64,000 nucleotides of DNA from Cordilura impudica. Lineage: Eukaryota; Arthropoda; Insecta; Diptera; Scathophagidae. A program made the position numbers and the translations under genes. Position 1 is the stretch's first letter; the number at the start of each line of letters is the position of its first letter. Below, one piece after another: positions 1 to 10,761 of the stretch. The notes beneath the pieces are model-generated. The model was not told the origin of the DNA. It did no database searches and was given only the letters and a program-made list of their open reading frames with translations. The DNA lies in contig OY821517.1 of assembly GCA_963682025.1 (NCBI GenBank), forward strand, positions 102,774,412 to 102,838,411, given 5' to 3'.

Positions 1-1586
1 TAAATCATTCACCATCATTGAAAAATTGCAAAACTTGTAGTTGAAATGTTAATGAACCAAGTTTTACAAAAAAGTCTTTCACACATTTACATATGATGGA
101 AATATATGGCGAGCCAGTTTTCATTAAAGTTTAAAAGTTTAACGCTCTTTTCTATTCACTGAGTTTAAACAGATGAATTGCAAAATCTAAATAAAACTAC
201 AGAGACTCAAAGCGTGTTTTGAAATAAGTTCTTTGTTAGTGAAATTTTATAATTTTTAATGCATTATTAATGTCTCAACGAACAACTGAAGCTTCAAATG
301 TTTATTTTTTAAAGCATAAAAACAAAATATTTTCAAAAGGCTGCGTTTAGTCAAAACATTAACATTTTAATGGATTGAAAAAGAAATTAATAGAAATTAT
401 GTGTATTTGATGGGGGTAGGTGATGTTAATATTTTTCTTGCTTAGTATATAGTTGCGCTCATCACTGACTCATTGATTTTAACTTAAGCATATTAAAAAC
501 AGGGGTTTTAAAGCAAAATAAAAAAATCGCTAAAATATAAAATCGAGAAAACGCCAAAATTCAAAAAAACGCAATATAGCAACAACGGAAAATCGCAAAT
601 ACTGAAAAGCCCAAAAATGACAAAAACATAAAATCGAAAGTTCATAGCGAAAACGCAAAATCGCAAGAACATAGAAGTGTAAAAATACAAAAAATTTTAA
701 AAGCAAAAAAAGGAAAAATGTATAATCGCAAAATCGTACAGAAACCTATAACAACAGATATTTCCATATAAGGGCCCCGTAAATTAAAATAATTATCTAT
801 TTTGCAGTTGAACAATATTGTAAATTTTTGTAAAAAAAATGTTTTAATTCTGCTCTTTTTTAAGTTATTACATATTCTTAAATACGAAAATAAATTTGAA
901 ATACAAAAAATAAAAAAAATATAATAATAATAACCCTAATAAATATTCAAATTAGCTAATAGGTTTAGAAATATAAAACTAACCTAATGATTTCCCTACC
1001 CATTCAGAATTTAATAAAATTTGCTATATATGTTAACTTGGATATAACAAAATTTTAAGTCACAATCCACTTGGGTTTAATTGTAGCTAATATCCTTTTT
1101 AAATTATCCATTCCTAGACACTTTTTTAAAATAAGAAAAGTATGTTTTATTAAAAACACAATTTATAAAAAATTTATGAAATTCAGAAACAATCTTACCA
1201 AACGTCGATAATCAGGTAAACCACTTACATCGGCTTGGCTGCAATATATATGGAAGTAGTTTCGATGATTATTACCTTAGAAAGATTATAAGATACACTG
1301 TTTAAATAAGACAATAAGATCTGGATTAAAAAAATTTTGTTAGTTTGTTTGATTGCTTAATGACTCAGAAACTAATTCCAGTTCCACCACGGGAAAAAAT
1401 GGTTTGCCTTAGTCATATATTTTTATGTAATTATAAAAATAACGTTTTCGAGATGTATACCAAGAACTTAGTCATTAACTGTTGACCTTTTGTCTTCTGG
1501 GAAGAAATCATGTTATATACCACTTTAAAGGTAACTTTATTACCTTTAAGATGAGGAGCCCAATAATTAATAGATATAAACTTATA
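1..1586. other. AT-rich region without recognisable genes
   Basis: I see no gene here. Positions about 500-735 hold an A-rich cryptic repeat in which a short unit like AAAATCGCAAAA recurs with variable spacing. Similar text occurs beside the Helitron copies near 5220-5265 and 23880-23970, so it may be Helitron-derived. The 60-codon minus-strand frame across it is just this low-complexity repeat read as protein. Confidence 0.6.
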
Positions 1587-1670
1587 CGAGGGCGGATCAA
1601 TAAGTCCGTGACTTTTAGAATGAAGCAGTTTTTTGTTGAAAAAAAAAATATTTTTCAACATAACCTCCTT

Positions 1671-2130
1671 TTAGCTCAATACACTTAGTCCAATGTTTCT
1701 TCCAATTCGTGTATCCCTACCAAAAAATGGGATTTTTCGAGGTCCATAAAATAGGCATTTTTGATCAATAATTTCATCGTTGGTGCTAAATCTCTTTCCA
1801 CCGAGCCATTTCTTTAGGTTTGGAAATAGGAAATAGTCACTGGGGGCTAAATCCGGAGAATATGATGGATGAGGTACCAATTCGTAGCCCAATTCATGGA
1901 ATCTTGCCAATGAGACACGATTACGTTTATGGTCAATTGAGAGCAAACGCGGCACCCATCTTGCAGACAGCTTTCTTAAACCCAACTGAAACCACACTGC
2001 CATATGAAATGCCTATGGCATCAACAATCTCATGCACTTTTACTCTTCGATCGGCCAATACCATATCGTGGATTTTTTCAACGTTTTTGGGGGTATTGAC
2101 CTCAGTTGGCAACGAAAGTCAATAAACCAC
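1671..2130 (-). pseudogene. Mariner transposase, deleted remnant (C-terminal part)
   Basis: Fossil transposase of the mariner above. The frame at 2003-1671 joins the HTH/linker motif KLSARWVPRLLSIDHKR directly to the C-terminal catalytic part (SYSPDLAPSDYF, then LKKWLGGKRFSTNDEI). This is an in-frame internal deletion of well over 100 residues. Upstream in-frame text to about 2130 (VLADRRVKVHEIVDAIGISY) is typical of the second helix-turn-helix. No functional protein is expected, since the first two catalytic aspartates are absent. It could at most act as a non-autonomous substrate. Confidence 0.8.
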
Positions 2131-2925
2131 TTTTTATACCCTATACCACTTTGTGGTTTGGGTGTAATGACTTTGTGCTGCTATTTGTAAGAACCAAAAA
2201 TAATTGACCTACACCCATCTTTAATTATACCGATCGAATCAGAATCACTATCTGATTCGATTTAACGATGTCCGTCCGTCCGTCCGTCTGTGTGTCCATG
2301 TAAAGCTTGTAATCAAACTGCAGGTCGCAAATATGGATATATTGTGATGAAATTTCGTATATAATCTTTTATCGGCCATCGGATGAACGCTATTGAAATT
2401 GGTGAGAATCGGTCCATGTTCAGACCTAGCCCAAATACAAATGACCCCTATGAAATCCACATATATTGCCATAAGATCCAAATTATCATACAAATCTTAG
2501 TCAAATTGAATTTGTATGTGTATGTTATATTCATTAATCAGTAGTCCAAAAATGATCCATATTGGACAACTCTTAGTCATAGGCCCCATATAGAGCTGCT
2601 TCCCGATCTTCACTTAAATCTATAAAAAAAGAAAAATATTGCACTGATTCTTCTCAAATTTGTATATATTTTTGCGAAATACAAGAGACTTTACCAAGTA
2701 TGGTCAGGATCGGTCCATTTTTGGGCCTAGTCCCCATATAGATATAGCATCCGATATGAACTTTTTCATATCTGCAGCCGAAAAAATTAATAAAAATCCC
2801 ACTCAAATTTGGTTTATGCTTATTTTCTATATCCAGTTAGTTGGGCCTGAGAGATAGGGTTTCTAAACGCATGGTATAGGGTATCGTATAGTCGGTCTAG
2901 ACCGACTATAATTTTCCTACTTGTT
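2131..2925 (+). repeat. Mini-me/DINE-1-like repeat, copy a (nested in mariner)
   Basis: About 795-bp member of the commonest repeat in the window. It starts with TTTTATACCCTATACCAC, has a short GTCC array near 2270-2290, and ends in the palindrome AGTCGGTCTAGACCGACT followed by ATAATTTTCCTACTTGTT. The subterminal ATACCCTATACCA and TGGTATAGGGTAT are inverted copies of each other. It splits the mariner at 1587-3183 and is therefore younger than it. Confidence 0.85.
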
Positions 2926-3239
2926 ACCATTAAAATCGATGGTACAGGGTCCCCATAGTATTTATCAAGCTTTTCCTTGGTTTGATTGACGCTTTTTTTT
3001 CCAAAAGATAATGTTTAATGATCATTCGAAATTTTTTCCAGCTGTTAAACGCAAAGTAAATGACGGAACTTGTTCGAAATTTTACAGTAGTCTACTAGCA
3101 GATGGTACTTGATGTTGCAGTGTTGCATTTCATATAACTAAGAGGGAAGTTCGAAAAGTCGGGGACTTATTGATCCGCCCTCATATGTACGGGGCGGCCC
3201 CAGAGCAACCCGACCTAACGACCAATACACAAAAAATTT

Positions 3240-3990
3240 GGGAAAAATTTTCTTTTTCTTAACATACTTAACATTTGAACTCGATACACTTCTCGCAGCG
3301 ACAGTCAATAGCTTTGATACCCTGTTTGTAGTAAGAATAGTCTAGCTCCTTAATAGAGCCATCAATCATAGACTCCACCTTTTCATTGTTGGCAAATCTT
3401 TAACCGAGCCATTTTTCGAGCTTCAATATAGAAAATAATGCGAGATATAATCTGGTGAATAAGCTGCGTGATAAAGCAATTTGAACTTTAATATATGGAG
3501 TTTGGCCATCACAATAGTGAACTGGTGCTTTATTTTGTTGAAGCAACAATTTTTTTTTAGCGAAATGCTGCCTTCGTTTCTTAATTTCATCACTGCAACG
3601 CTGCAATAAGTTTTTTTTTTTAAGATAAACAATGAAAATTATGCCACGCACATCACAATAAACACGCACATGGAACAGTCTTCGCCTTCTTACAACACGA
3701 TTCTCCCTTTCTCTCAGGTACGAAGTGGTCTCATTCGTGGTTACGAATCGCCAAACACTCTGCAGAAAAATCTTCACGATACTGTCTTTGTTCTATTATG
3801 AGCAAAATCGGCGCTCATCTTTCGGGCATGTTGTTCATCTTAACATTTTCGGTTAATATGCGATGATTAAAACTTTTTGCCTATCATTTCAGCCGACGAT
3901 CATCCAATGCCATTTTACGGAGCTTCTTAACCGTGACACGACCAACTCAATTGGTCAACCAATTGGTCTTGCTTAAATTCTGCCACCTAA
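3240..3990 (-). pseudogene. Second mariner transposase, decayed
   Basis: Degenerate mariner transposase in shifting frames. From the N-terminal side (higher coordinates): KLRKMALDDRRLK near 3930-3890, then WRFVTTNETTSYLRERENR, GIIFIVYLKK, EIKKRRQHFAKKK and NKAPVHY between 3777 and 3520, then LHILKFKLLYH and LKKWLG by 3400, and KELDYSYYKQGIKAID with KCIEFKC near 3340-3270. These align in order with mariner catalytic-domain motifs. Several frameshifts and stops show it is dead. I could not find its inverted repeats. It abuts the right end of the first mariner. Confidence 0.75.
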
Positions 3991-4424
3991 GTTTTAGAGT
4001 CGTAATCGAAGGAGGAGACTTCCCAGAGTAGAATCTAGCCCAACTTTAATATTGGTTGCACTGAAACCTTTCAAAGGAAGGTATTCAATGTCATATGGTG
4101 GCCAATCTTTCCCGTGTTTGATGACTCAAAAAAAAAAAAAATGCTATCGCCCTGAAACTTAGAAGGTATTTTTTATAAAGTTGGTACATTTCAATAAAGT
4201 ATTTTTTCTTTTCAAACTACTGCCACCATCTTAAGTCACGTCGGTTTGTTCAGTACATTTTTTTGGTTTTTTCTGATCTTTCGAATTTTCGAGTCACTTC
4301 AAGAGCATAAAATTTTGCCACAATCTCAGAGGAGACATCTGTGAAAAATTTTATTCATTTTTCTAATTAAATAAAAATGATGGCATTAGTTAAAACTTTG
4401 AAAAAATTATATGAAAAATACATA
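3991..4424. other. Spacer, nothing recognised
   Basis: AT-rich sequence with homopolymer runs and no coding or repeat signal I can identify. Confidence 0.5.
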
Positions 4425-5440
4425 TCTATACTAATACTAATATTATAAAGAGGTAATGTGTGTTTGTTTGTTTGTTTGTGTGTTTGTTTGTTTGTTTGTT
4501 TGTTTGTATGAGGTAATCTCCGTAACTACCCATCTGATCTTCCAGAAATTTTCACAGAGTCTTACTGCGGATATGTGAAGTGCTAAAGGCTATAATGTTT
4601 TAAATATTTTTAGTGGGCGTGGCACCTCCCACACAATGTAAATTTTTAATATCATGTACATATATTGAGTACTATGATAGGGAGAGCTTTGAAAATTTGT
4701 GTGAGGTCACACATTGTTAATATTAGTAGCTACGCCGGAAATGGGCGGCCTCGGATAAGTGGGCGTGGTACTCCCATACAAGTAATAATTCAATATTATA
4801 TATCTCGAGTGGTGTGATAGAGAGAGCTTTTCAAATTTGTCTGATGTTACCTATTAATAATTTGAGTAGTCGGAAAAAAAAATGGGCAGTATCGGACCAA
4901 TAGGCGTGGCACCTGCCATACAAAGTAAATATAAAATGCCATATATCTGAAGTGCTGTAATAGTGAGAGTCTTGGGATTTTGTGTGAGCCCATAAGTAAT
5001 TCATTTGATTAGTTAGACAAAAAATGGGCGTGATCGGAGCAGTGGGCGTGGCACCGCCCGTACAAGTACATATATGATATCATATAACTGGTGTACTGAA
5101 AAAGGGAAGCTTTGATACTTTGCATGACACCATCAGATCTTAGTATGAGTATTCGGAAAAAAAATTGGCGGGCTCACACTCCCCATGCAAAGTAACTATT
5201 TAATGCAAAGTAACTAAAAATGGACGAAATCAAAAATCGCCAAAAAGAAAAATTGCCAATTGATATTTTAAATTCAAGGCCAATAGTTAAGTGTTGCTAG
5301 ATCTAATTTGGAATTCCATGTTCTTCTCATGGGCTGCTACATGTACCTCCAGGGTAGGAACGCCGAAAAATCTGATAATTGTTGTACCGAATGAAAAAAC
5401 AAAAAACATTGTATATCAGCAAGTATCGAAATAAAAAAAT
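4425..5440 (+). mobile_element. Helitron family B, copy C1 (3'-truncated)
   Basis: Rolling-circle (Helitron) fragment. It starts after an A with TCTATACTAATAC and continues into a (GTTT)n tract (about 4461-4510). Then come 4-5 degenerate tandem units of about 143 bp, each containing a GTGGGCGTGGCACC box followed by CCCATACAAAGTA (boxes near 4615, 4760, 4903, 5043). The end carries the remains of a Helitron helicase gene, listed separately. The 3' hairpin and CTRR terminus are missing, because another copy of the same family starts at 5441. Its relative at 22998-24703 has all these parts in the same order. Confidence 0.75.
5266..5434 (+). pseudogene. Helitron helicase (RepHel) C-terminal fossil
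   Basis: Residual 3' end of a Pif1-like Helitron helicase gene. With one internal stop and small frameshifts it reads IQGQ-LSVAxSNLEF, then HGLLHV, then from 5351 RVGTPKNLIIVV and NEKTKNIVYQQVSK followed by TAA at 5432-5434. This matches the family pattern (S/I)QGQ-L-V-G-NLEF-HGQLYVACSRVGTP-NL-...-TKNVVY-, covering the last helicase motifs up to the natural stop codon. It shows that this repeat family descends from an autonomous Helitron. The minus-strand copy near 23120-23300 preserves the QLYVACS part better. Confidence 0.8.
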
Positions 5441-5882
5441 CTATACTAATAATCTATACTAGCATAATAAAGAGGTAGTGTGTGTTTGTATGTTTGTAGA
5501 AGGTAGTCTCCGTAATTACTCATCTGATCTTCCTGAAATTTTCACAGCGTCTTACTACGTATATTGAAAGTGCTACAAGCTGTTTTTTTTTAAATATTTT
5601 TAGTGGCCGTCACACCACCCATACAAAGTAAATTTTTAATATCATATATATTAAGTACTATGATAGAGAGAACTTTACAAATTTTTCTCATCTATTATTA
5701 ATGTGAGTAGTCAAACAAAAAAATGGGCGGGATTGGACAAATGCGCGTGGCACCAACATACACACTTAATATTAAAAGTGATATATCTGAATTTCTGTAA
5801 TAGTGAGAGCTTGGGACTTTGCGTGAGCCTTTTCATTACGATTCGGGAGGAGGGGGAGCGAAACACACCGGGTTACATCTAC
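5441..5882 (+). mobile_element. Helitron family B, copy C2 (short, degenerate)
   Basis: A second copy starts TCTATACTAAT, is followed by AATAAAGAGGTAGTGTGTGTTTG and the same CATCTGATCTTCC segment as copy C1, then a shortened array with one to two GGCGTGGCACC boxes (about 5605 and 5745). The end near 5850-5882 (GAGCGAAACACACCGGGTTA) resembles a degenerate version of the hairpin-plus-CTAG end seen in the copy at 22998. The exact 3' limit is uncertain. Confidence 0.55.
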
Positions 5883-6138
5883 TTGTTCAATACAAAATAA
5901 ATAATATAGAAATTTTAAAAATTCATATCATTGATTATACATTTAATTTTTTTTTTTTTTTTGGCGACAAATGAATTTTTAAAAAATATTAAATAGAATT
6001 GTTTTCTATTTTTCATCAAGTGACTTACAACTGTCTAGTATAAAATATAAAACTAACTATTAGCTCTTTTTCAAAGCAGTCAATAACTGATGATGCAATT
6101 ATTTAACTCCCCGTCTAGCAACACTTCTGGTACCCTTA

Positions 6139-6438
6139 AACGCATGACAAGGTTCTTAGGGACCTATTTTTGTTGATATGACATTTTCTATGAAAAAGAC
6201 ATTTTAAAATTTTTGTTTTGTTATTTTATTATTGTTTATTAATTAAAGTGTTGATAAATAAATTAAAAAAAATTTTTTTTTTTTACTAACATAATTAATT
6301 TTTATAAAACAGCTACTTACGAAACTATAACCGCATTTATACCCTTTTCATGCCTACTTGTGTTCTAGCTTGAACATTCGCGTATATCTATTTATAGAGA
6401 TTAGTATTAGAAGGTCCCTATGCACCTTGTCATGCGTT
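6139..6438. repeat. Possible MITE with about 28-bp inverted ends
   Basis: The left end reads AACGCATGACAAGGTTCTTA followed by GGGACCT. The right end, reversed, reads AACGCATGACAAGGTGCATA followed by GGGACCT. That is about 25 of 28 matching positions in inverted orientation around 240 bp of AT-rich interior. I see no clear target duplication, so the exact limits and superfamily are open. Confidence 0.45.
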
Positions 6439-6699
6439 CCCGTACTACTCACCTTTTAATCTCAATAAAAACTAAATTATTGGGCGTTTCACCTTGAATT
6501 TTCTTTAAGCGATTTTTGACAAAATTCTCTTGGAAAAGAGGGTAACTTTTAGGGTACCTTGTCCCGGCCGAAATAGGAGTAATTTCAGTTTGAAAATGAA
6601 AAAGGTCCCCTGGGGCCTTCTCGGTAACCGAAGGGTTAAATGGCAGTGCATTATGATTGATTAAAGTTGCCAACTCTTACTATCCATTCTTTAATTTTT

Positions 6700-7170
6700 T
6701 TTTTAAGCTACACATATAAAAAATTTATGGATATTTAAACGAAATTCATTAAATTGTGAATTTTTAAATAAAATTCATTAAGTTTGATTAAAAATATATG
6801 TTGAACACACAGAAGATATTACAACTGGGATTATTAATAAATAGTTTTATAAGAGCCAAAAGTATGTTAATCAATTTTAGCCAATTAAAAATTTAATACG
6901 ATTTTAATAAGCACACAGACATCATTGTATAGTTTTCAGTTTGAAGCTCAAATATGTGTTTTATGTGTGTGTTAGTTGCAACTTTAAATGAATTTTAGTA
7001 AAGAAAAAATGGTGAGCATCTGTAAATATAGCGAACATCTGCAAAGAAATTCCTTCCAAATGGTATATTTTTTTTTTATCAAAATCGGTTGGTAATTGAA
7101 GGTGTAGAATGTGTCACAAGAAATCGCCTTGCCTATTAATAAATTATAGATTGAATTGAAATTAATTGAC
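6700..7170 (-). repeat. Dispersed repeat shared with 26395-26700
   Basis: This stretch and 26395-26700 share AAATTCATTAAATTGTGAAT, a following ATTCATTAA block, AACACACAGAA, TTTATAAGAGCC, and a GTCACAA-AAAT-GCCTTG segment, in the same order and orientation. The other copy ends in a Helitron-like hairpin plus CTAG at 26320, so this is probably a terminally truncated Helitron relative. I assign the strand from that end. Confidence 0.45.
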
Positions 7171-8030
7171 AAGAAAACTTAGTTATGGAAAAAATATTTA
7201 CCTACATACCAATCAATCATCAATTGTTCTAAATTAATGTAAAATATCCTTAGCTGAAAAACGCGCACATTCGTCTTGATATAGAACCACCCGTACTTGA
7301 AAAATTAAGTCCTTCACAAAACTAATTACTTTAAAAATTTAAGCGCGCTTAATTTTCACTCTAAGAAAGTACGTATACATGTAATATTTAATTGTACCTA
7401 ATTGTTTAACATTAGTTTGTAAATGTATGTATAGGAATTTTAACATATAAATATAAAACATTAAATTAAGCCTACTGTTTGTTTGAATTTGGTGCTCAAA
7501 ATCTGGTGAACCGCAACATGTTAACTAATTTCTTTTTTTTGCAATTTAGCAATATTTCCTTTTAAACTTTTAGAGATAATTTCACCACATGTTGCCTATA
7601 GGCAACATTATTTGAAAAATGACTGACTGCCATCTAAAAGTATTTTTTATTTTTTTTTTTCTAATTTTCATACCTTTAAACAATAATTTTAAGTATTTAA
7701 ATTTAAACTTTTATATATCTTTACTACTTTTTTTTTTAATTATTTGTAAAATTTTTGCAGAAAAAAAAATGACATGTGCTTTCAAATAGGACTAGCTCTC
7801 GCATGATCTCTATCTATCAATACTTACAATAAAATATTTGCAATTTGGCTTGCACAATATATTGAGCTACTCTGGAAAAAAAAACCGTAGGAGAAAAAAA
7901 TAAAAATTACGGAACCTATAGCCAATATCGGGAATTAAAGGGTTAATGCCTGACGGAAATCGCTATAATTTTTTTGTGACTCCGATATTATTTTTATAGC
8001 TTCCAAATTACGGTGCAGAAGCTAACAGAG
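7171..8030. other. AT-rich spacer
   Basis: No gene or repeat recognised. Long T and A runs only. Confidence 0.5.
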
Positions 8031-8034
8031 TGAA

Positions 8035-8150
8035 AAAGCATTTGCGACCCCATTAGGTATATATATTCCTGATCCTCACAACAACTCCAGTCGATATAGC
8101 GATTTCCGTCTGTCCGTCTATCTGTTGAGATCACGCTTTTTCGCAAAATA
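8035..8150 (-). repeat. Mini-me core fragment
   Basis: CGACCCCATTAGGTATATAT, CCTGATCCTCACA, GTCGATATAGCGATTTCCG and GTCTGTCCGTCTATCTGTTG form the reverse of the mini-me core that is better preserved at 13410-13530. The GTCY repeats and the GATCA-GAATATATATAC core are the diagnostic parts. No element ends are visible. Confidence 0.6.
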
Positions 8151-8691
8151 AACCATAAACCTGGGTAAGGTTATAATAATGTTGTCTGTTATTATTCCGA
8201 GCACTTGATATTGAAATTGGGGTAACTCGGGCAAAAATTCAGCATATTTGTTGTAATAATTTATTATTAAGTTTATCATATTCTTTACTTTTAAAAATAT
8301 TTTTCTTACATACGTTATAAGTAGTGCGTTTGGTCCATATATTAATTGACACTCTCACTTGCTTTTCATCGTTATTTTGAAGTGTAGCTTTTAATATACC
8401 TATCGCACCTTAAAAACAAAAGTGTCGCAACTCAAAATGTTTCAAAATTGACTCTTTTCCATAAGCTAATTCACAGTCTACTGTAAAAATTTATTTCTCA
8501 TAACTGTCTTCTTTAACAGGAAAAATACTGTTATATATGGGGCACTACTAGAGCTAATATCACTAATCAAATGAAAAAATTTCAGTCAGAGAGTCGTAAC
8601 CCAAAATTATATTTTATTTACAATATAAATTTAAGAAAAAAGTATAGCAAAACTTTCCTCAGGATGGCAATTATTCATAATGAAACTACAT

Positions 8692-9512
8692 TTTTTTATA
8701 CCCTATACCACTATGTGGTTTGGGTATAATGACTTTGTGCTGCTGTTTGTAACAACCAAAAATATTGGACCTAGACCCATCTTTAATTATACCGATCGAA
8801 TCAGAATCACTTTTTGAGTTGATTTAACAATGTCCGTCCGTCCGTCCGTCCGTCCGTCCGTCCGTCCGTCCGTCCGTCCGTCCGTCTGTGTGTCCATGTA
8901 AAGCTTGTAATCAAACTGCAGGTCGCAAATATGAATATATTTTGACGAAATTTGGTATATAACCTTTGATCGGCCATGGGATGAACGCTATTGAAATTGG
9001 TGAGAATCGGTCCATGTTCAGACCTAGCCCCCATACAAATTACCCCTATGAAATCGACATAAATTGCCATAAGATCCAAATTGTCATATAGATTTTACTC
9101 AAATTGGGTTTGTATGCGTTCATTACATCCCTCCATGAGTAGTCCAAAAATGATCCCTTTGGCCCCATATAGAGCTGCTTCCCGATCTTCATTTAAATCT
9201 ATTAAAAAACAAAAATATTGCACTGATTCTTCTCAAATTTTGTTTGTATATATTTTTGCAAAATACAAGAGACTTTACCAAATATGATCAGGATCGGTCC
9301 ATTTTTGGACCTAGTCCCCATATGGATATAGCATCCGATATGAACTTTTTCATATCTGCAGCCAAAAAAATTTATAAAAATCCCACTCAAATTTGGTTTT
9401 TGCTTATTTTCTATTTCCAGTTAGTTGGGCCTAAGAGATAGGGTTTCTAAACGCATGGTATAGGGTATCATATAGTCGGTCTAGACCGACTATAATTTTC
9501 TTACTTGTTTTT
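8692..9512 (+). repeat. Mini-me/DINE-1-like repeat, copy b
   Basis: A complete copy, with the usual start TTTATACCCTATACCACTAT and end palindrome AGTCGGTCTAGACCGACT near 9473-9490. Its GTCC array (about 8831-8886) has roughly 13 units and is the longest in the window. Open frames across it occur in all copies at the same place and are not genes. Confidence 0.85.
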
Positions 9513-9530
9513 CTGTTGACGTGGTGGAGT

Positions 9531-9605
9531 ATAAAAACACCTTCCTTTTATTGTGTTGCAGTTCAAAGTTCGATTTTTGCAGTTCAAAGTTCGATTTTTA
9601 ACCGC
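9531..9605 (+). promoter_or_regulatory. Possible core promoter with duplicated initiator
   Basis: A TATAAAAA box at 9531 is followed about 25-30 bp later by TGCAGTTCAAAGTTCGATTT, which is repeated in tandem straight after (about 9558-9602). CAGTT resembles the arthropod initiator. The spacing is right for a TATA-Inr promoter, but no gene follows that I recognise. An AAAG/GTAAAAAC donor-like site lies near 9665. Weak evidence only. Confidence 0.25.
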
Positions 9606-9994
9606 GTGCAAACAAAATCACCTTCTTGCAAGAAAATTTACAACGATTAGATAAAAAAAGAAAAGGTAAAAACTGCTGTCTACGTGTAAGAATGTCATAA
9701 AAATTTAATTAGTAATGACAATAGCGCCACCTAGGTGTGAAAAGTTTTAAGGTGACCATCCGACCATCATTCAGCTCTGAACCCAAGATATTTTTTTGTC
9801 ATTTAATAAATGTTCATTTAAATGCTTACAATTGTTTAGGTGTCAAATATACTATTCAGTAGTTATGCAGCTCCACTGAACTACATAACAATATGCGATC
9901 ATTTACATATATTTACAATATAATATATTAGTTTGTATAAGGCAAATCCAACACATGTGCACGTTTTAAGAGAACAATAGCTAAAGGGTGTGTA

Positions 9995-10700
9995 TGATTG
10001 CTTAATATTTAAATGTAGTTTTCGCTTAACCGCTGGATTTCTTGTTTCACTGTAGACATTTTAAGATCTTTACATATAGTGTTGTTTGTCTTAAACCATG
10101 GAGCGATAGTGATAAATATTAGTATTTTAGACTGGTACCTTTCTGGAATGTCAATATTGGACTTTCGTGTTGTTCCCCATAGGCAAATTCCATATGACCA
10201 CACCGGTTTAAGAATAGCTTTGTAAATTCTTAATTTTTTGCCCAAGCTTAGTTTGATTTTAGTTCCAACAGCCAGAGTAATTTACGCGTTTTAATTTTCA
10301 AATATGTGGGTTTAGCTTTAAAATGAGGCTTTCAAGTAAGTCGCCTATCTAGTGTTATACCTAGACATTATACAAAGTCTTCTTTTGGTATACCATCTTC
10401 ATTGATAGTTACTGTAGAGCAATCGCCCTGCCTTAAAGGAAAAGTGATATGTTTAGATTTATCGGAGTTTAATTTTATATTCCACTTGGCTAGCTATTTT
10501 TCGAGAAGATTTGAGTAAATATTGAGGCCTATGTTGGACAGTGACTTGTTGCAGTTATAGGCAGTGACGTCCGCATATGTAGCCGCCATAACATCGTTTG
10601 AGCAGTCAGAATAGTGCACAAAATAGGGCCAAGTACACTTCCCTGAGGTATACCGGCTTCAATTTTGAATAGCAATCATCTATATTTTTAACATAAAAAT
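9995..10700 (-). pseudogene. Jockey-type non-LTR reverse transcriptase fragment
   Basis: A 5'-truncated, decayed ORF2 of a Jockey-like retrotransposon. In order on the minus strand: AGIPQGSVLGP (near 10660), WNIKLNSDKSKHITFPLRQG (near 10480-10430), VTINEDGIPKEDFV, LGITLDRRLT-KPHFKAK and LLWLLELKS, then the open stretch 10245-10009 with KLRIYKAILKPVWSYGICLW, NIDIPERYQSKILIF and TIAPWFKTNNTICKDL. These are the last RT motifs and the thumb/connection region. The catalytic YADD block is degenerate and frameshifts are frequent. Confidence 0.8.
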
Positions 10701-10761
10701 ATCCATCAAAATTTACCGGCTCCATTTTGCCTCTTCTTCAAAAGCTTTCTGTATTTAAAAA

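Larger units (their letters stand above)
1587..3183 (-). mobile_element. Internally deleted mariner (DD34D type) with nested repeat
   Basis: A Tc1/mariner-type cut-and-paste transposon. Both ends carry about 30 bp of inverted repeat starting CGAGGGCGGATCAATAAGTC (left) and TGAGGGCGGATC (right, reversed), flanked by TA dinucleotides, the expected target duplication. On the minus strand the fossil transposase reads from an N-terminal piece (about 3060-2935, FRMIIKHYLLEKKAS and KLDKYYGD), through KIHDMVLADRRVKVHEIVDA (about 2100-2010) and KLSARWVPRLL, directly into the C-terminal HELGYELVPHPSYSPDLAPS region with its third catalytic Asp. The middle of the transposase, including the first two catalytic Asp residues, is missing. 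A 0.8-kb mini-me-like repeat is inserted at 2131-2925. Without it the element is only about 0.8 kb, against about 1.3 kb for a full mariner. Confidence 0.85.

Noticed and set aside
8807..9079. Minus-strand frame MDLMAIYVDFIGVICMGARS, also seen at 2248-2493, 17391-17627, 28297-28566 and 59234-59461
   Set aside because: It recurs only because the mini-me-like repeat recurs. The frame includes the GTCC array (TDGRTDGRTDGR) and shows no sign of protein-level conservation.
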